IMG/VR virus record: IMGVR_UViG_3300033143_004181
Location: 1 to 20,721 of that record
Length of the DNA stretch: 20,721 nucleotides
Source: a virus
Reading direction: 5' to 3' (one strand)
This document shows, piece after piece, positions 7,032-13,104 of the stretch. Within the stretch, counting starts at the first letter, position 1, and the number at the start of each line of letters is the position of its first letter. The position numbers were made by a program, and so were the translations under genes. The notes below the pieces were generated by a model that had not been told where the DNA came from, did not search any database, and saw only the letters and a list, made by a program, of their open reading frames with translations.

Positions 7032-7349
7032 ATGACCTCTAACTGCTCTACAATCTCTCAAAAAACAGATAGCCTTCGTTTCAAGGGCGCTGAACGAACG
7101 ATTAGGGGCAGAAAGCCTTCGGACCTTAATAATCCTCGGATACGGCAAAAACTGGCGGATATGCCCAGAAAATACCGAGGCACCTACACAAAAGCAATGA
7201 AGGGCAATGATCTACGAGCGGCAATCCGGTCATTCTGCTTGGAATGTGTCCAATGGCAACGGGAAGAGGTTTGTCTTTGCACCTCAACTTCTTGTCCGCT
7301 TTATCCTTACCGGCCCTATCAGAATAAAGATACCTCCAAAAATGGCTAA
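7032..7349 (+). CDS. Phage protein with ECVxW...LCTxxxCPLYPYRP motif
   Basis: 105 residues. The C-terminal half has SFCLECVQWQREEVCLCT followed by CPLYPYRP, a cysteine arrangement I know from many small phage proteins of unknown function and likely to bind a metal ion. The N-terminal half is basic (FKGAERTIRGRKPSDLNNP, then KYRGTYTKAMKG), which fits nucleic-acid binding. It starts directly after the previous stop codon with AGGAGG 11 bases upstream. The leftward promoter at 7395-7423 would produce an antisense transcript across this gene. Confidence 0.7.
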   Translation: MTSNCSTISQKTDSLRFKGAERTIRGRKPSDLNNPRIRQKLADMPRKYRGTYTKAMKGNDLRAAIRSFCLECVQWQREEVCLCTSTSCPLYPYRPYQNKDTSKNG

Positions 7350-7394
7350 CAAAACAGAAAAATCGGAAAAACCCATCCGTGAGTGAATTGCACA

Positions 7395-7423
7395 ATTATA
7401 CACCATAAACGGGGAAAAGTCAA
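7395..7423 (-). promoter_or_regulatory. Leftward promoter, pRE-like position
   Basis: On the minus strand TTGACT (7418-7423) and TATAAT (7395-7400) are separated by 17 bases, almost the full sigma-70 consensus. It shares 13 bases around the -10 (ATGGTGTATAATT) and a CCCG spacer motif with the promoter at 20631-20658. It fires antisense to 6843-7349 and toward the minus-strand genes at 6410-6712 and beyond. The -35 hexamer abuts the ATG at 7424. Confidence 0.55.
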
Positions 7424-7612
7424 ATGGAGCCGCTACTTTCAGCTAGGGATATTAAACAGCGTACCAGCCTGAGTATGAGTGGTGCGTATGATCTGATACG
7501 TGATTTCCGGGTTGCCGGCGGCAAGCTCTTGCGGATTGGAGGTAAGAACTTACGGGTACCGGCTAAGGAATTTTGGGCGTGGTTCAACGCGAAGAAGATT
7601 GAGGAGCTTTAA
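7424..7612 (+). CDS. Small helix-turn-helix protein, AlpA/excisionase-like
   Basis: 62 residues. It begins LLSARDIKQRTSLSMSGAYDLIRDF, a winged-helix MerR/AlpA/excisionase-type start (helix, turn, recognition helix), followed by a wing-like GGKLLRIGGKNLRVP and a terminal helix EFWAWFNAKK. Such proteins bind DNA as excisionases or activators in temperate phages and integrative elements. GGGGA lies about ten bases before the ATG. Its start codon abuts the -35 of the leftward promoter, so it may be divergently regulated or may itself act on that promoter, as lambda CII does on pRE; this is inference from position. Because the integrase is more than 2 kb away, an Xis role is not certain. Confidence 0.7.
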   Translation: MEPLLSARDIKQRTSLSMSGAYDLIRDFRVAGGKLLRIGGKNLRVPAKEFWAWFNAKKIEEL

Positions 7613-7613
7613 G

Positions 7614-7844
7614 ATGGACCTGATTGACATAATCGACCGGGCAGATGAGTTATCTAGGGGCGTAGTTCGACATTGGATCGACGAGGCCCTGATGAAGCCG
7701 GATATTCGCCGCCAAATATTAAATGACGCTTTTTCATTTTCTCCTCCTTCTGTTGGCCCGCCGTCTCACATGAAGCCCAGGGACGGCGGGCCTATTTTAA
7801 TCCTGGGGCCGGGTGGAGACTTCACTGAGGAGATATACGGATGA
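7614..7844 (+). CDS. Short unknown early protein
   Basis: 76 residues from ATG 7614, with GGAG eight bases upstream inside the preceding gene. The N-terminal half is helical and acidic (IIDRADELSRGVVRHWIDEAL). The C-terminal half is rich in Pro and Gly and is encoded over a perfect 11-bp hairpin at 7755-7792. Because its stop overlaps the next start as ATGA, the frame appears to be translated to the end. No family was recognised. Confidence 0.6.
   Translation: MDLIDIIDRADELSRGVVRHWIDEALMKPDIRRQILNDAFSFSPPSVGPPSHMKPRDGGPILILGPGGDFTEEIYG
7755..7792 (+). other. Strong hairpin inside a coding region
   Basis: GGCCCGCCGTC (7755-7765) pairs perfectly with GACGGCGGGCC (7782-7792) around a 16-base loop, followed by TATTTTAAT. 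It resembles a terminator or attenuator, but the T run is short and the loop long. It lies within the 7614-7844 reading frame. Confidence 0.4.
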
Positions 7845-8449
7845 CTGAGAAAAAACATACTAAGAAGTTTGAAGCTGACATTGAATGCCCCGCCTGCGCA
7901 GGCACGGGATTATATGTGGGCATGGCCGAAAGAGATGGGGCGGCCGTGATTTGTCGTAAATGTCAAGGGACAGGTAAATATCACTATGTGTACGAATATA
8001 CGCCATTCGAGAGGCGGAATATCCGCAATGATGTAATTCGCGTGTTTGCTAAAAGCTGTGGCTATGTCCATACGGCACTAGACACAAAACTAGAAGATGG
8101 AACGTTCATTCAATTTTCTAAATGCGGTGTTGATTATCAGTCATGGCTTGGTGGCGCAAAACCCAAGCCTATCAAGGAGCTATATTGCCCGCTCCAGTGG
8201 ACGGGGCAAAAGTGGAGTTCGCCTTTGTATTGTAGAGGTGCGTACATTGGTGGCTGCATCGGTAGTTGCCCCAAGCGCGGTGAAATGGCAAAGTGCTGGG
8301 AATATTACGACAATGATAATATCCGGGCCGAGCTTCTGGCCGCCCTCAGAATATTAATGTCTATAATGGAAGTCTGGACTCCCCCTCCCAAATGCCTTGA
8401 CGCAGTCAAGGCCGTAATGGCCAAAGCGGAGGGTAAAAAAGATGGATAA
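7841..8449 (+). CDS. Cysteine-rich protein with DnaJ-type zinc motif
   Basis: 202 residues. Two CxxCxGxG-type motifs occur at the N terminus, CPACAGTG (C16, C19) and CRKCQGTG (C38, C41), spaced like one DnaJ zinc-binding unit. The middle holds further cysteines (YCPLQW, GGCIGSCPKRGEMAKC) and the end is helical. The family function is unknown; zinc binding is inferred from the motif. It overlaps the previous gene by ATGA and the next by eight bases, so it sits inside the early operon. The phage has another CxxCxGxG ribbon in the DUF5131 protein at 15822. Confidence 0.65.
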   Translation: MTEKKHTKKFEADIECPACAGTGLYVGMAERDGAAVICRKCQGTGKYHYVYEYTPFERRNIRNDVIRVFAKSCGYVHTALDTKLEDGTFIQFSKCGVDYQSWLGGAKPKPIKELYCPLQWTGQKWSSPLYCRGAYIGGCIGSCPKRGEMAKCWEYYDNDNIRAELLAALRILMSIMEVWTPPPKCLDAVKAVMAKAEGKKDG

Positions 8450-8797
8450 TTTACCTGTGAGTAAGCCGAAACATACGCCGTTGCCGTGGGAAGTAAATAC
8501 AGATACGCCGCCATTTTTCCTAAAGTTTAGGCACGCCACAAAACATATAGGTACGGCGCGAAATGACGCACTAAGTAATGATGAAGCTCAAGCCAATGCC
8601 GAGTTTATCGTCCGGGCCTGCAACAATCATTACAAATTATTAAATGCACTAAAGGAATTAGTTTATGACATACGCGACTGGAATGACGCGCTTGAGATCC
8701 TAATCGGCCGTCAGCCAAGGACGCTTGTTGACCTCGACTACGCTAAAACCCTTATCGCTGAGGCGGAGGGCAAAGACAATGATTGATAATTTACCTG
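8426..8797 (+). repeat. Imperfect junction repeat around two consecutive gene starts
   Basis: 8426-8457 and 8763-8797 share GCGGAGGG(T/C)AAA, an ATG, then GATAATTTACCTG. As a result the two upstream proteins both end in AEGK-x-x and the two downstream ones both begin M(I)DNLP. Confidence 0.5.
8442..8786 (+). CDS. Phage protein of the 'HTPxPWEV...NAEFIVRACN' family
   Basis: 114 residues. The start (HTPLPWEV) and the later EAQANAEFIVRACNNHYKLLNALKELV are hallmarks of a widespread small phage protein family with no established function. It overlaps the previous gene by eight bases and the next by eight. The sequence around its start (GCGGAGGG, then GATAATTTACCTG) is repeated around the start of the next gene, suggesting the junction was duplicated or used for recombination. 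Confidence 0.7.
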   Translation: MDNLPVSKPKHTPLPWEVNTDTPPFFLKFRHATKHIGTARNDALSNDEAQANAEFIVRACNNHYKLLNALKELVYDIRDWNDALEILIGRQPRTLVDLDYAKTLIAEAEGKDND

Positions 8798-9075
8798 ATT
8801 GTGTAGCAGAGACAGACCGGCTTCGAGATGAGCGGCTGGATGAGCTTGGCTCGTCCGGTTATGGCCCGCCGGTGAAGTATTGCTGGGGCCACGATGATTA
8901 TTGCGTTGCTGATTTGCAGGATGATTGTATCGACTGTGAGAAAAGCTACTGCCGAAGCACGATGAAAAAGTGCCGAGGCTGTGACGAATGGCTATGCGAG
9001 GAATGTTGGAATAAGGATTTTGAATGCAAGGAATGTGCCAAACTACGCCGCCAGGCTGGCCCTATCACTTCTTAA
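8779..9075 (+). CDS. Cysteine-rich zinc-finger-like protein
   Basis: 98 residues from ATG 8779 (MIDNLPDCVAETD); an upstream start in the same frame would lie deep in the previous gene. The C-terminal half has a dense cysteine array: CIDCEKSYC, then CRGCDEWLCEECW, then CKECAKL, about 11 cysteines in all with a spacing like tandem B-box or RING-type zinc fingers. It likely binds zinc and a protein or nucleic-acid partner. It is the last gene of the tightly packed early block; a long non-coding stretch with a tRNA-like element follows. Confidence 0.6.
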   Translation: MIDNLPDCVAETDRLRDERLDELGSSGYGPPVKYCWGHDDYCVADLQDDCIDCEKSYCRSTMKKCRGCDEWLCEECWNKDFECKECAKLRRQAGPITS

Positions 9076-9121
9076 CCCAACCGTACACAACCCGGCCTGG
9101 CGGCCATTTTGACAAGTAAAT

Positions 9122-9255
9122 ACGGCGGCGGCGTGAGATGGTAGCACGCTTGGCAGACTGTGCCGTGGGTAGTTGGTAGTTTAGCTGGGTTATACAGTCA
9201 AACGCGGCGACTAGTAACTTCGTAAATATTGCAGGTTCAAATCCTGCCCGCCGTA
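9122..9255 (+). ncRNA. tRNA-like element A (134 nt, no usable anticodon arm)
   Basis: ACGGCGG (9122-9128) pairs perfectly with CCGCCGT (9248-9254), followed by discriminator A. A D-arm-like hairpin GCGT...ACGC (9131-9149) has a GG in its loop. The T arm is canonical: GCAGG TTCAAAT CCTGC (9231-9247). Between them are ~80 bases instead of the ~22 expected, including GACTGT (9156-9161) complementary to ACAGTC (9194-9199). No 7-base anticodon loop with U33 on a 5-bp stem could be drawn, so this is not an ordinary tRNA. It could be an interrupted or decayed phage tRNA or a tRNA mimic. It fills most of the non-coding stretch 9076-9389. Confidence 0.45.
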
Positions 9256-9288
9256 AGTTTTTGAAAGGAATGAGTGAGAGCACACGGA

Positions 9289-9344
9289 TGGCAGGTGCAG
9301 CATGGAGGCTGCCGATAGCCTGGGCCGCCGCGTAAGGCCCAGGC
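9289..9344 (+). other. Two stacked hairpins before the HNH gene
   Basis: GGCAG and CTGCC pair in the 9290-9314 region, and GCCTGGGCC (9318-9326) pairs perfectly with GGCCCAGGC (9336-9344) around a 9-base loop. What follows is A-rich rather than T-rich, so this is not a typical rho-independent terminator on the plus strand. It may structure the leader of the HNH gene. The rest of 9256-9389 has no visible gene. Confidence 0.4.
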
Positions 9345-9389
9345 GCGAAAACAAAAAGAAGATTCATATTATAAGCGGAAGGAAAAATA

Positions 9390-10073
9390 ATGAGCAGGAC
9401 TTTTAGAATAAACTTAACAGGCAAAAGATTTGGCAGGTTAGTAGCGATACGTTTTGTTAAGCGTTTAAACAGGCCTACTTTCTGGCTTTGGAAGTGTGAC
9501 TGTGGTAGTGAGAAGCTTATAAGAGCAGATTCAGTAAAGAGGGGTGATATAAGATCATGTGGATGTTTGCAGAGAGACTTGGGTGGCAATGGGTCATTAA
9601 AACATGGTTATGCAATAACCGGACAAGTTCGACCAGAATATATGGGCTGGATTAGCATGAAGCAGCGATGTTATAACCCTAAGCACAAGAGTTATAAAAA
9701 TTATGGAGGTCGTGGAATACGAGTGTGTAAAAGATGGCTTCTCTCAGTTGAGAATTTTTTAGCTGATGTTGGAGATCGCCCATCACCCAACTATAGTATC
9801 GATAGGATTGATAATAATGGTAATTATGAACCTAAAAATGTTCGTTGGGCAACAGGAAAAATTCAAGTAAAGAATAGGCGTAAATATATACGTATTAAAA
9901 ATAGAGGAGAAAATCATCATTTCTCGAAATTAACAGAGCAGGAAGTAATAACTATTAAAAACCTTCTTAAAGAAGGCAAATCGAATCAAACACAAATAGC
10001 GCATCAATACAATGTTACTTCTTCGGCAATTAGTAAAATACACTTAAAACATCGTTGGGTACATGTTAATTAA
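9390..10073 (+). CDS. HNH homing-type endonuclease with C-terminal HTH
   Basis: 227 residues. The N terminus (GKRFGRLVAI, then WLWKCDCGS and RSCGC, C36/C38/C57/C59) is the zinc-like module common in phage HNH proteins. The nuclease core runs from W87 through QRCYNPKHKSYKNYGGRGI to IDRIDNNGNYEPKNVRWA (about 137-154). A C-terminal helix-turn-helix follows (LTEQEVITIKNLL, then IAHQYNVTSSAISKI). These are free-standing homing endonucleases that cut and spread into related phage genomes. The gene is clearly more AT-rich than its neighbours and uses ATA and AGA codons freely, a sign of recent transfer. Directly after its stop lies a remnant matching the end of the next gene, so its insertion seems to have disturbed a duplicated gene. 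GGAAGG stands before the ATG. Confidence 0.9.
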   Translation: MSRTFRINLTGKRFGRLVAIRFVKRLNRPTFWLWKCDCGSEKLIRADSVKRGDIRSCGCLQRDLGGNGSLKHGYAITGQVRPEYMGWISMKQRCYNPKHKSYKNYGGRGIRVCKRWLLSVENFLADVGDRPSPNYSIDRIDNNGNYEPKNVRWATGKIQVKNRRKYIRIKNRGENHHFSKLTEQEVITIKNLLKEGKSNQTQIAHQYNVTSSAISKIHLKHRWVHVN

Positions 10074-10120
10074 AAAATAATGCCGCGAAAGGTAAATGAT
10101 AAACAGAAAGGAAAATCATG
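10074..10120 (+). repeat. Direct repeat copy 1, with a remnant gene end
   Basis: This copy matches 11121-11166 with few differences. In one frame it reads NNAAKGK and then TGA (10076-10099), the same residues that end the protein encoded at 10118-11149. It looks like the 3' end of a lost or displaced upstream copy of that gene plus the ribosome-binding region. Confidence 0.55.
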
Positions 10121-11149
10121 TGTAGGGCTGCTAGTTTCGTTTTAGTTAAAAAGCATAACGAATTATTGGCGTTATGGCATCCAGATATATCTGACTCACA
10201 CGAAGATATTATCGAGCATTTTGGGTTGCGTGAGAAAAACGTGCGTGGCGAAATTACCTTTGCGCGGGTAGAGATAGTGCCGCCAAACAATAATTACGTC
10301 TTACCCCTATCGAAGTGGGTATATCTTTTAGACCAGGATTGCCTGCCTGAATGGTATGACCCAACAAAAGCAGAGGCAGCAGCACGTATGGCGCTAAAGC
10401 AATGGGTTAAGGCCAAGCTCGTTAAGCCTGGCAAGAGAAGGGTTTTTACGCGTAATGCTAAGGTCTCGGTTGTGCTTGGACATGCTGAGCTGCGGGGCAA
10501 TTCGTCCGCTGATCTGCGGGGCAATTCGTCCGTCGTGCTGCGGGACAATTCGTCCGCTCAGCTGCGGGGCAATTCGTCCGCTGTGCTGCGGGACAATTCG
10601 TCCGCTGTGCTGCGGGACAATTCGTCCGCTGAGCTGTGGAGCAATTCGTCCGCTGAGCTGGGGGACAATTCGTCCGCTGAGCTGCGGGACAATTCGTCCG
10701 CTGCGCTGTGGAGCAATTCGTCCGCTGTGCTGGGGGACAATTCGTCCGCTGAGCTGGGGGACAATTCGTCCGCTGAGCTGGGGGACAATTCGTCCGCTGA
10801 GCTGCGGGGCAATTCGTCCGCTGTGCTGCGGGACAATTCGTCCGTCGTGCTGCGGGACAATTCGTCCGTCGTGCTGCGGGACAATTCGTCCGCTGTGCTG
10901 CGGGACAATTCGTCCGTCGTGCTGCGGGGCAATTCGTCCGCTGCGCTGCGGGACAATTCGTCCGCTAAGCTGCGGGGCAATTCGTCCGTCGTGCTGCGGG
11001 ACAATTCGTCCGCTCAGCTGTGGGGAAATTCGTCTATCGCAACATCCGAATCAAGGCATAGCGTAATCATCGATAGATCACGTCCCCAAAAAGCACCGAC
11101 AGTTCTCGTTGGTATAACCGAAAACAACGCTGCGAAAGGTAAAAGATAA
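10118..11149 (+). CDS. Octapeptide-repeat protein (23 x NSS repeats), predicted beta-solenoid
   Basis: 343 residues. Residues 1-125 form a globular domain (MCRAASFVLVKKHNELLALW, then WVYLLDQDCLPEWYDP and AARMALKQWVKAKLV) that I associate with small phage proteins of unknown function. Residues 126-309 are 23 consecutive eight-residue units of the form (R/G/W)-(G/D/S)-N-S-S-(A/V)-x-L. The invariant N-S-S and the Leu every eight residues suggest a beta-solenoid with stacked Asn/Ser ladders. Phages often carry comparable 'GNSTV' repeats. A short polar tail follows. The 24-bp units keep the frame through any whole-unit gain or loss. AGGAAAATC before the ATG gives the start. Possible roles are binding to a surface or ice-like lattice, or host interaction; none can be chosen from sequence. 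Confidence 0.8.
   Translation: MCRAASFVLVKKHNELLALWHPDISDSHEDIIEHFGLREKNVRGEITFARVEIVPPNNNYVLPLSKWVYLLDQDCLPEWYDPTKAEAAARMALKQWVKAKLVKPGKRRVFTRNAKVSVVLGHAELRGNSSADLRGNSSVVLRDNSSAQLRGNSSAVLRDNSSAVLRDNSSAELWSNSSAELGDNSSAELRDNSSAALWSNSSAVLGDNSSAELGDNSSAELGDNSSAELRGNSSAVLRDNSSVVLRDNSSVVLRDNSSAVLRDNSSVVLRGNSSAALRDNSSAKLRGNSSVVLRDNSSAQLWGNSSIATSESRHSVIIDRSRPQKAPTVLVGITENNAAKGKR
10493..11044 (+). repeat. 24-bp tandem repeat array, 23 units
   Basis: Units follow the pattern (C/T/G)GGGG/GAC-AATTCGTCCGCT-x-x-GCTG. The AATTCGTCC core is unchanged in nearly every unit, while the first two and the seventh codons vary among a few options. The array is open in other frames on both strands only because the unit lacks stop codons. 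Confidence 0.95.
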
Positions 11150-11166
11150 ACAAAAAGGAAATTATG
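11121..11166 (+). repeat. Direct repeat copy 2
   Basis: Near copy of 10074-10120 (shared GCGAAAGGTAAA, then GATAAACA, then AAAGGAAA). It spans the end of the octapeptide-repeat gene and the ribosome-binding site of the nuclease gene. Recombination between the copies would delete or duplicate the repeat gene exactly. Confidence 0.55.
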
Positions 11167-12201
11167 ACAAACAACTTAAACACTCATAGTTCGATGCAGA
11201 CAGCTAAACAGTGTTTGCGCCGACATTATTTGGCCTACGGGCGGGGGATCCGACCCCGGCGGGACGCTATACCACTACGAATCGGCCAAGCGATACACTA
11301 TGGATTGGATTTATATAAACGAGATATAATAAACCACTGTGTAGTACCAGGCGAAGATGATTGCCGCAATATAATCTTGCATGTCATTAATAAATATAAT
11401 GGAACTAAGCCGTCTGATCCAAACTACATTTATGACTGGGAGATTGAAAGAGCTATTATCAGCTCAATGCTCAGCGGCTATTTCTGGCGCTGGCGCGACG
11501 CTAACGAAGAATTTGAGATTGTTGCATCAGAATTGGCGTTTGAATTGCCTATTATCAATCCCGACACTGGTCGAATGTCGCGGGTTTCAAAGGTAGCTGG
11601 TAGAATTGATGGTATTGTCAAATTGCCCGACGGTCGGCTGGCAGTAATGGAACATAAGACTACTAGTGACGATCTTTTGCCTGATAGCGAATATTGGAAA
11701 AAATTACGAATAGACAGCCAAATCAGTTTATATTTTCTAGCGGCTCAGCAATCGGGTTATAATGTCGAAACAATTCTCTATGATGTTTTACGCAAGCCGA
11801 GTATCAGACCATATCGGGCAACCCCTCCCGAAAAACGCAAATACAAAGCCGATGGCTCGTTGTATACCAATCAACACGATAAAGATGAAACACCAAGCGA
11901 ATACGCAGAGCGATTTACCGAGGATATAGGGATCAGGCCGGATTTCTATTTTGCCCGCAAGGAGATACCGCGATTAGCTGCCGACATAGAAGAATTTCAA
12001 TATGAGTTGTGGCAGATGACTAAACTGTTACACGATTGCGAAAAAAACCATCGGTATCCGAGGAACACCGGCGCGTGTATCGGGTTTGGTCGTTGTCCGT
12101 ATTTTGAATTATGTACTAACGGATTTGATATTCACTCCGATACCATACCCGATAATTTTGTGAAAGTTGATGATGTCCATCCAGAACTAGGAACTATTTA
12201 A
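11164..12201 (+). CDS. PD-(D/E)XK nuclease, RecB/Cas4-like with iron-sulfur cysteines
   Basis: 345 residues. The motifs are in the right order: S-x-M-x-TAKQCLRRHYLAY with C17, IGQAIH (H45), GRIDGIV (D149), VMEHKTT (E163 and K165) and DSQISLYFL (Q186, Y190). The C-terminal triplet C305, C311 and C317 (CIGFGRCPYFELC) joins C17 as the four ligands of a 4Fe-4S cluster, as in AddB and Cas4. Expected activity is single- or double-strand end resection for recombination. It leads a block with a RecA-like ATPase and an SSB-like protein, a common phage recombination set. An AAAGGAAATT site precedes the ATG. It could equally serve replication-end processing. Confidence 0.9.
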   Translation: MTNNLNTHSSMQTAKQCLRRHYLAYGRGIRPRRDAIPLRIGQAIHYGLDLYKRDIINHCVVPGEDDCRNIILHVINKYNGTKPSDPNYIYDWEIERAIISSMLSGYFWRWRDANEEFEIVASELAFELPIINPDTGRMSRVSKVAGRIDGIVKLPDGRLAVMEHKTTSDDLLPDSEYWKKLRIDSQISLYFLAAQQSGYNVETILYDVLRKPSIRPYRATPPEKRKYKADGSLYTNQHDKDETPSEYAERFTEDIGIRPDFYFARKEIPRLAADIEEFQYELWQMTKLLHDCEKNHRYPRNTGACIGFGRCPYFELCTNGFDIHSDTIPDNFVKVDDVHPELGTI

Positions 12202-12212
12202 GGGAAAAAACC

Positions 12213-13103
12213 ATGCCAACTACAACAGAAAAACGGAAGGGAGCGTTGCCGCCGCTACCTCCGATGACAAACGGTGGCAGAAATGGGAAACCACCAACTA
12301 CAACAGAACAGAAAGAGACCCCTGTCTTAAAGAAGTTAAAGCCTGTTTTTGCGCCGCCCCGAATATTACTTAACGCGGTCGAGGGTTGGGGAAAAACTAC
12401 AATGGGCGCTTACGCGCCCGAGCCTGCGTTTCTGATGGCCCAAGGCGAAACGGGATATGAAACCCTGCTGGGCAGCAATTTAGTACCAAGCGTCGGTGCG
12501 GCCAGGATTGATGGCTGGGGGGACTTATTAAATGTGGTGCCGACACTAACTAGTTACAAAACAGTTGTACTAGACGCTCTGGGAGGGTTTGAGAGATTGT
12601 GCCATGAGTTTATCTGTGCGCGGGATTTTGAGAATGATTGGGGCGAGCGAGGGTTTACTGCCTACCAAAAAGGTTACGATGTTGCAATTACCGAGTGGCT
12701 GAAACTGCTTGCCGGGCTCGATAAGTTACGTGATACCGGCGTGGTTATCGTGATTTTATCACACTGCCGGATCAAAACTTTTAAGAACCCGCTAGGTGCC
12801 GATTATGATCGTTATGTCTCGGACGTACATGATAAAACGTGGGCGGTTACTGGTAAATGGTCAGACGCCATACTATTCGGTAATTTCTTTTCAGCAGTAG
12901 AAACCGAGCGGTCAAAAAAGCCGGAAGCGCTCAAAAAGGGGAAAGGGATAGGGGGCGCTGAAAGGGTGATCTATACCGAAAGGCGCGATGCATTCGACGC
13001 AAAAAATCGGTATGGTATGACAGAGACGATAGATATTCCAAACGACTCAACGGCAGTTTGGAGTACCATTTGGAATGAAATAACGAATAGAAAGGATAAA
13101 TAA
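12213..13103 (+). CDS. RecA-fold ATPase, Sak4-type (AAA_24)
   Basis: 296 residues. The N-terminal ~40 residues are Pro/Lys-rich and probably disordered. Walker A is NAVEGWGKTT (G60, K61, T62), a variant in which the first glycine of GxxxxGK(S/T) is alanine. Walker B is KTVVLD (D121), and VIVILSH supplies the sensor strand. The tail (ERRDAFDAKNRYGM) is typical of this phage family. Members named Sak4 promote single-strand annealing with an SSB partner, and the next gene is exactly such a partner. AGGGAAA lies before the start, 11 bases after the nuclease stop codon. ATP use is expected despite the variant loop but should not be taken as shown. Confidence 0.85.
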   Translation: MPTTTEKRKGALPPLPPMTNGGRNGKPPTTTEQKETPVLKKLKPVFAPPRILLNAVEGWGKTTMGAYAPEPAFLMAQGETGYETLLGSNLVPSVGAARIDGWGDLLNVVPTLTSYKTVVLDALGGFERLCHEFICARDFENDWGERGFTAYQKGYDVAITEWLKLLAGLDKLRDTGVVIVILSHCRIKTFKNPLGADYDRYVSDVHDKTWAVTGKWSDAILFGNFFSAVETERSKKPEALKKGKGIGGAERVIYTERRDAFDAKNRYGMTETIDIPNDSTAVWSTIWNEITNRKDK

Positions 13104-13104
13104 G

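Noticed and set aside
9270-9335. 21-codon frame starting at ATG 9270 before the HNH gene
   Set aside because: The AAAGG before it is too close to serve as a ribosome-binding site, and the frame runs into the hairpins.
9065-9589. 174-residue minus-strand reading frame containing AGFEPAI
   Set aside because: GFEPA is the classic false translation of the antisense strand of a tRNA T arm; here it comes from tRNA-like element A. The frame also covers the start of the HNH gene.
10493-11044. CRISPR array
   Set aside because: The units are contiguous, with no unique spacers, and are translated in frame.
10455-11066. Long plus and minus frames across the 24-bp repeats (CGTIRP and DELSRS repeats)
   Set aside because: They exist only because a 24-bp unit without stop codons is open in several frames. 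The NSS frame alone has an N-terminal domain, a good start and a ribosome-binding site.
10118-11149. Diversity-generating retroelement target
   Set aside because: No reverse transcriptase or template repeat is visible; variation fits simple tandem-repeat expansion.
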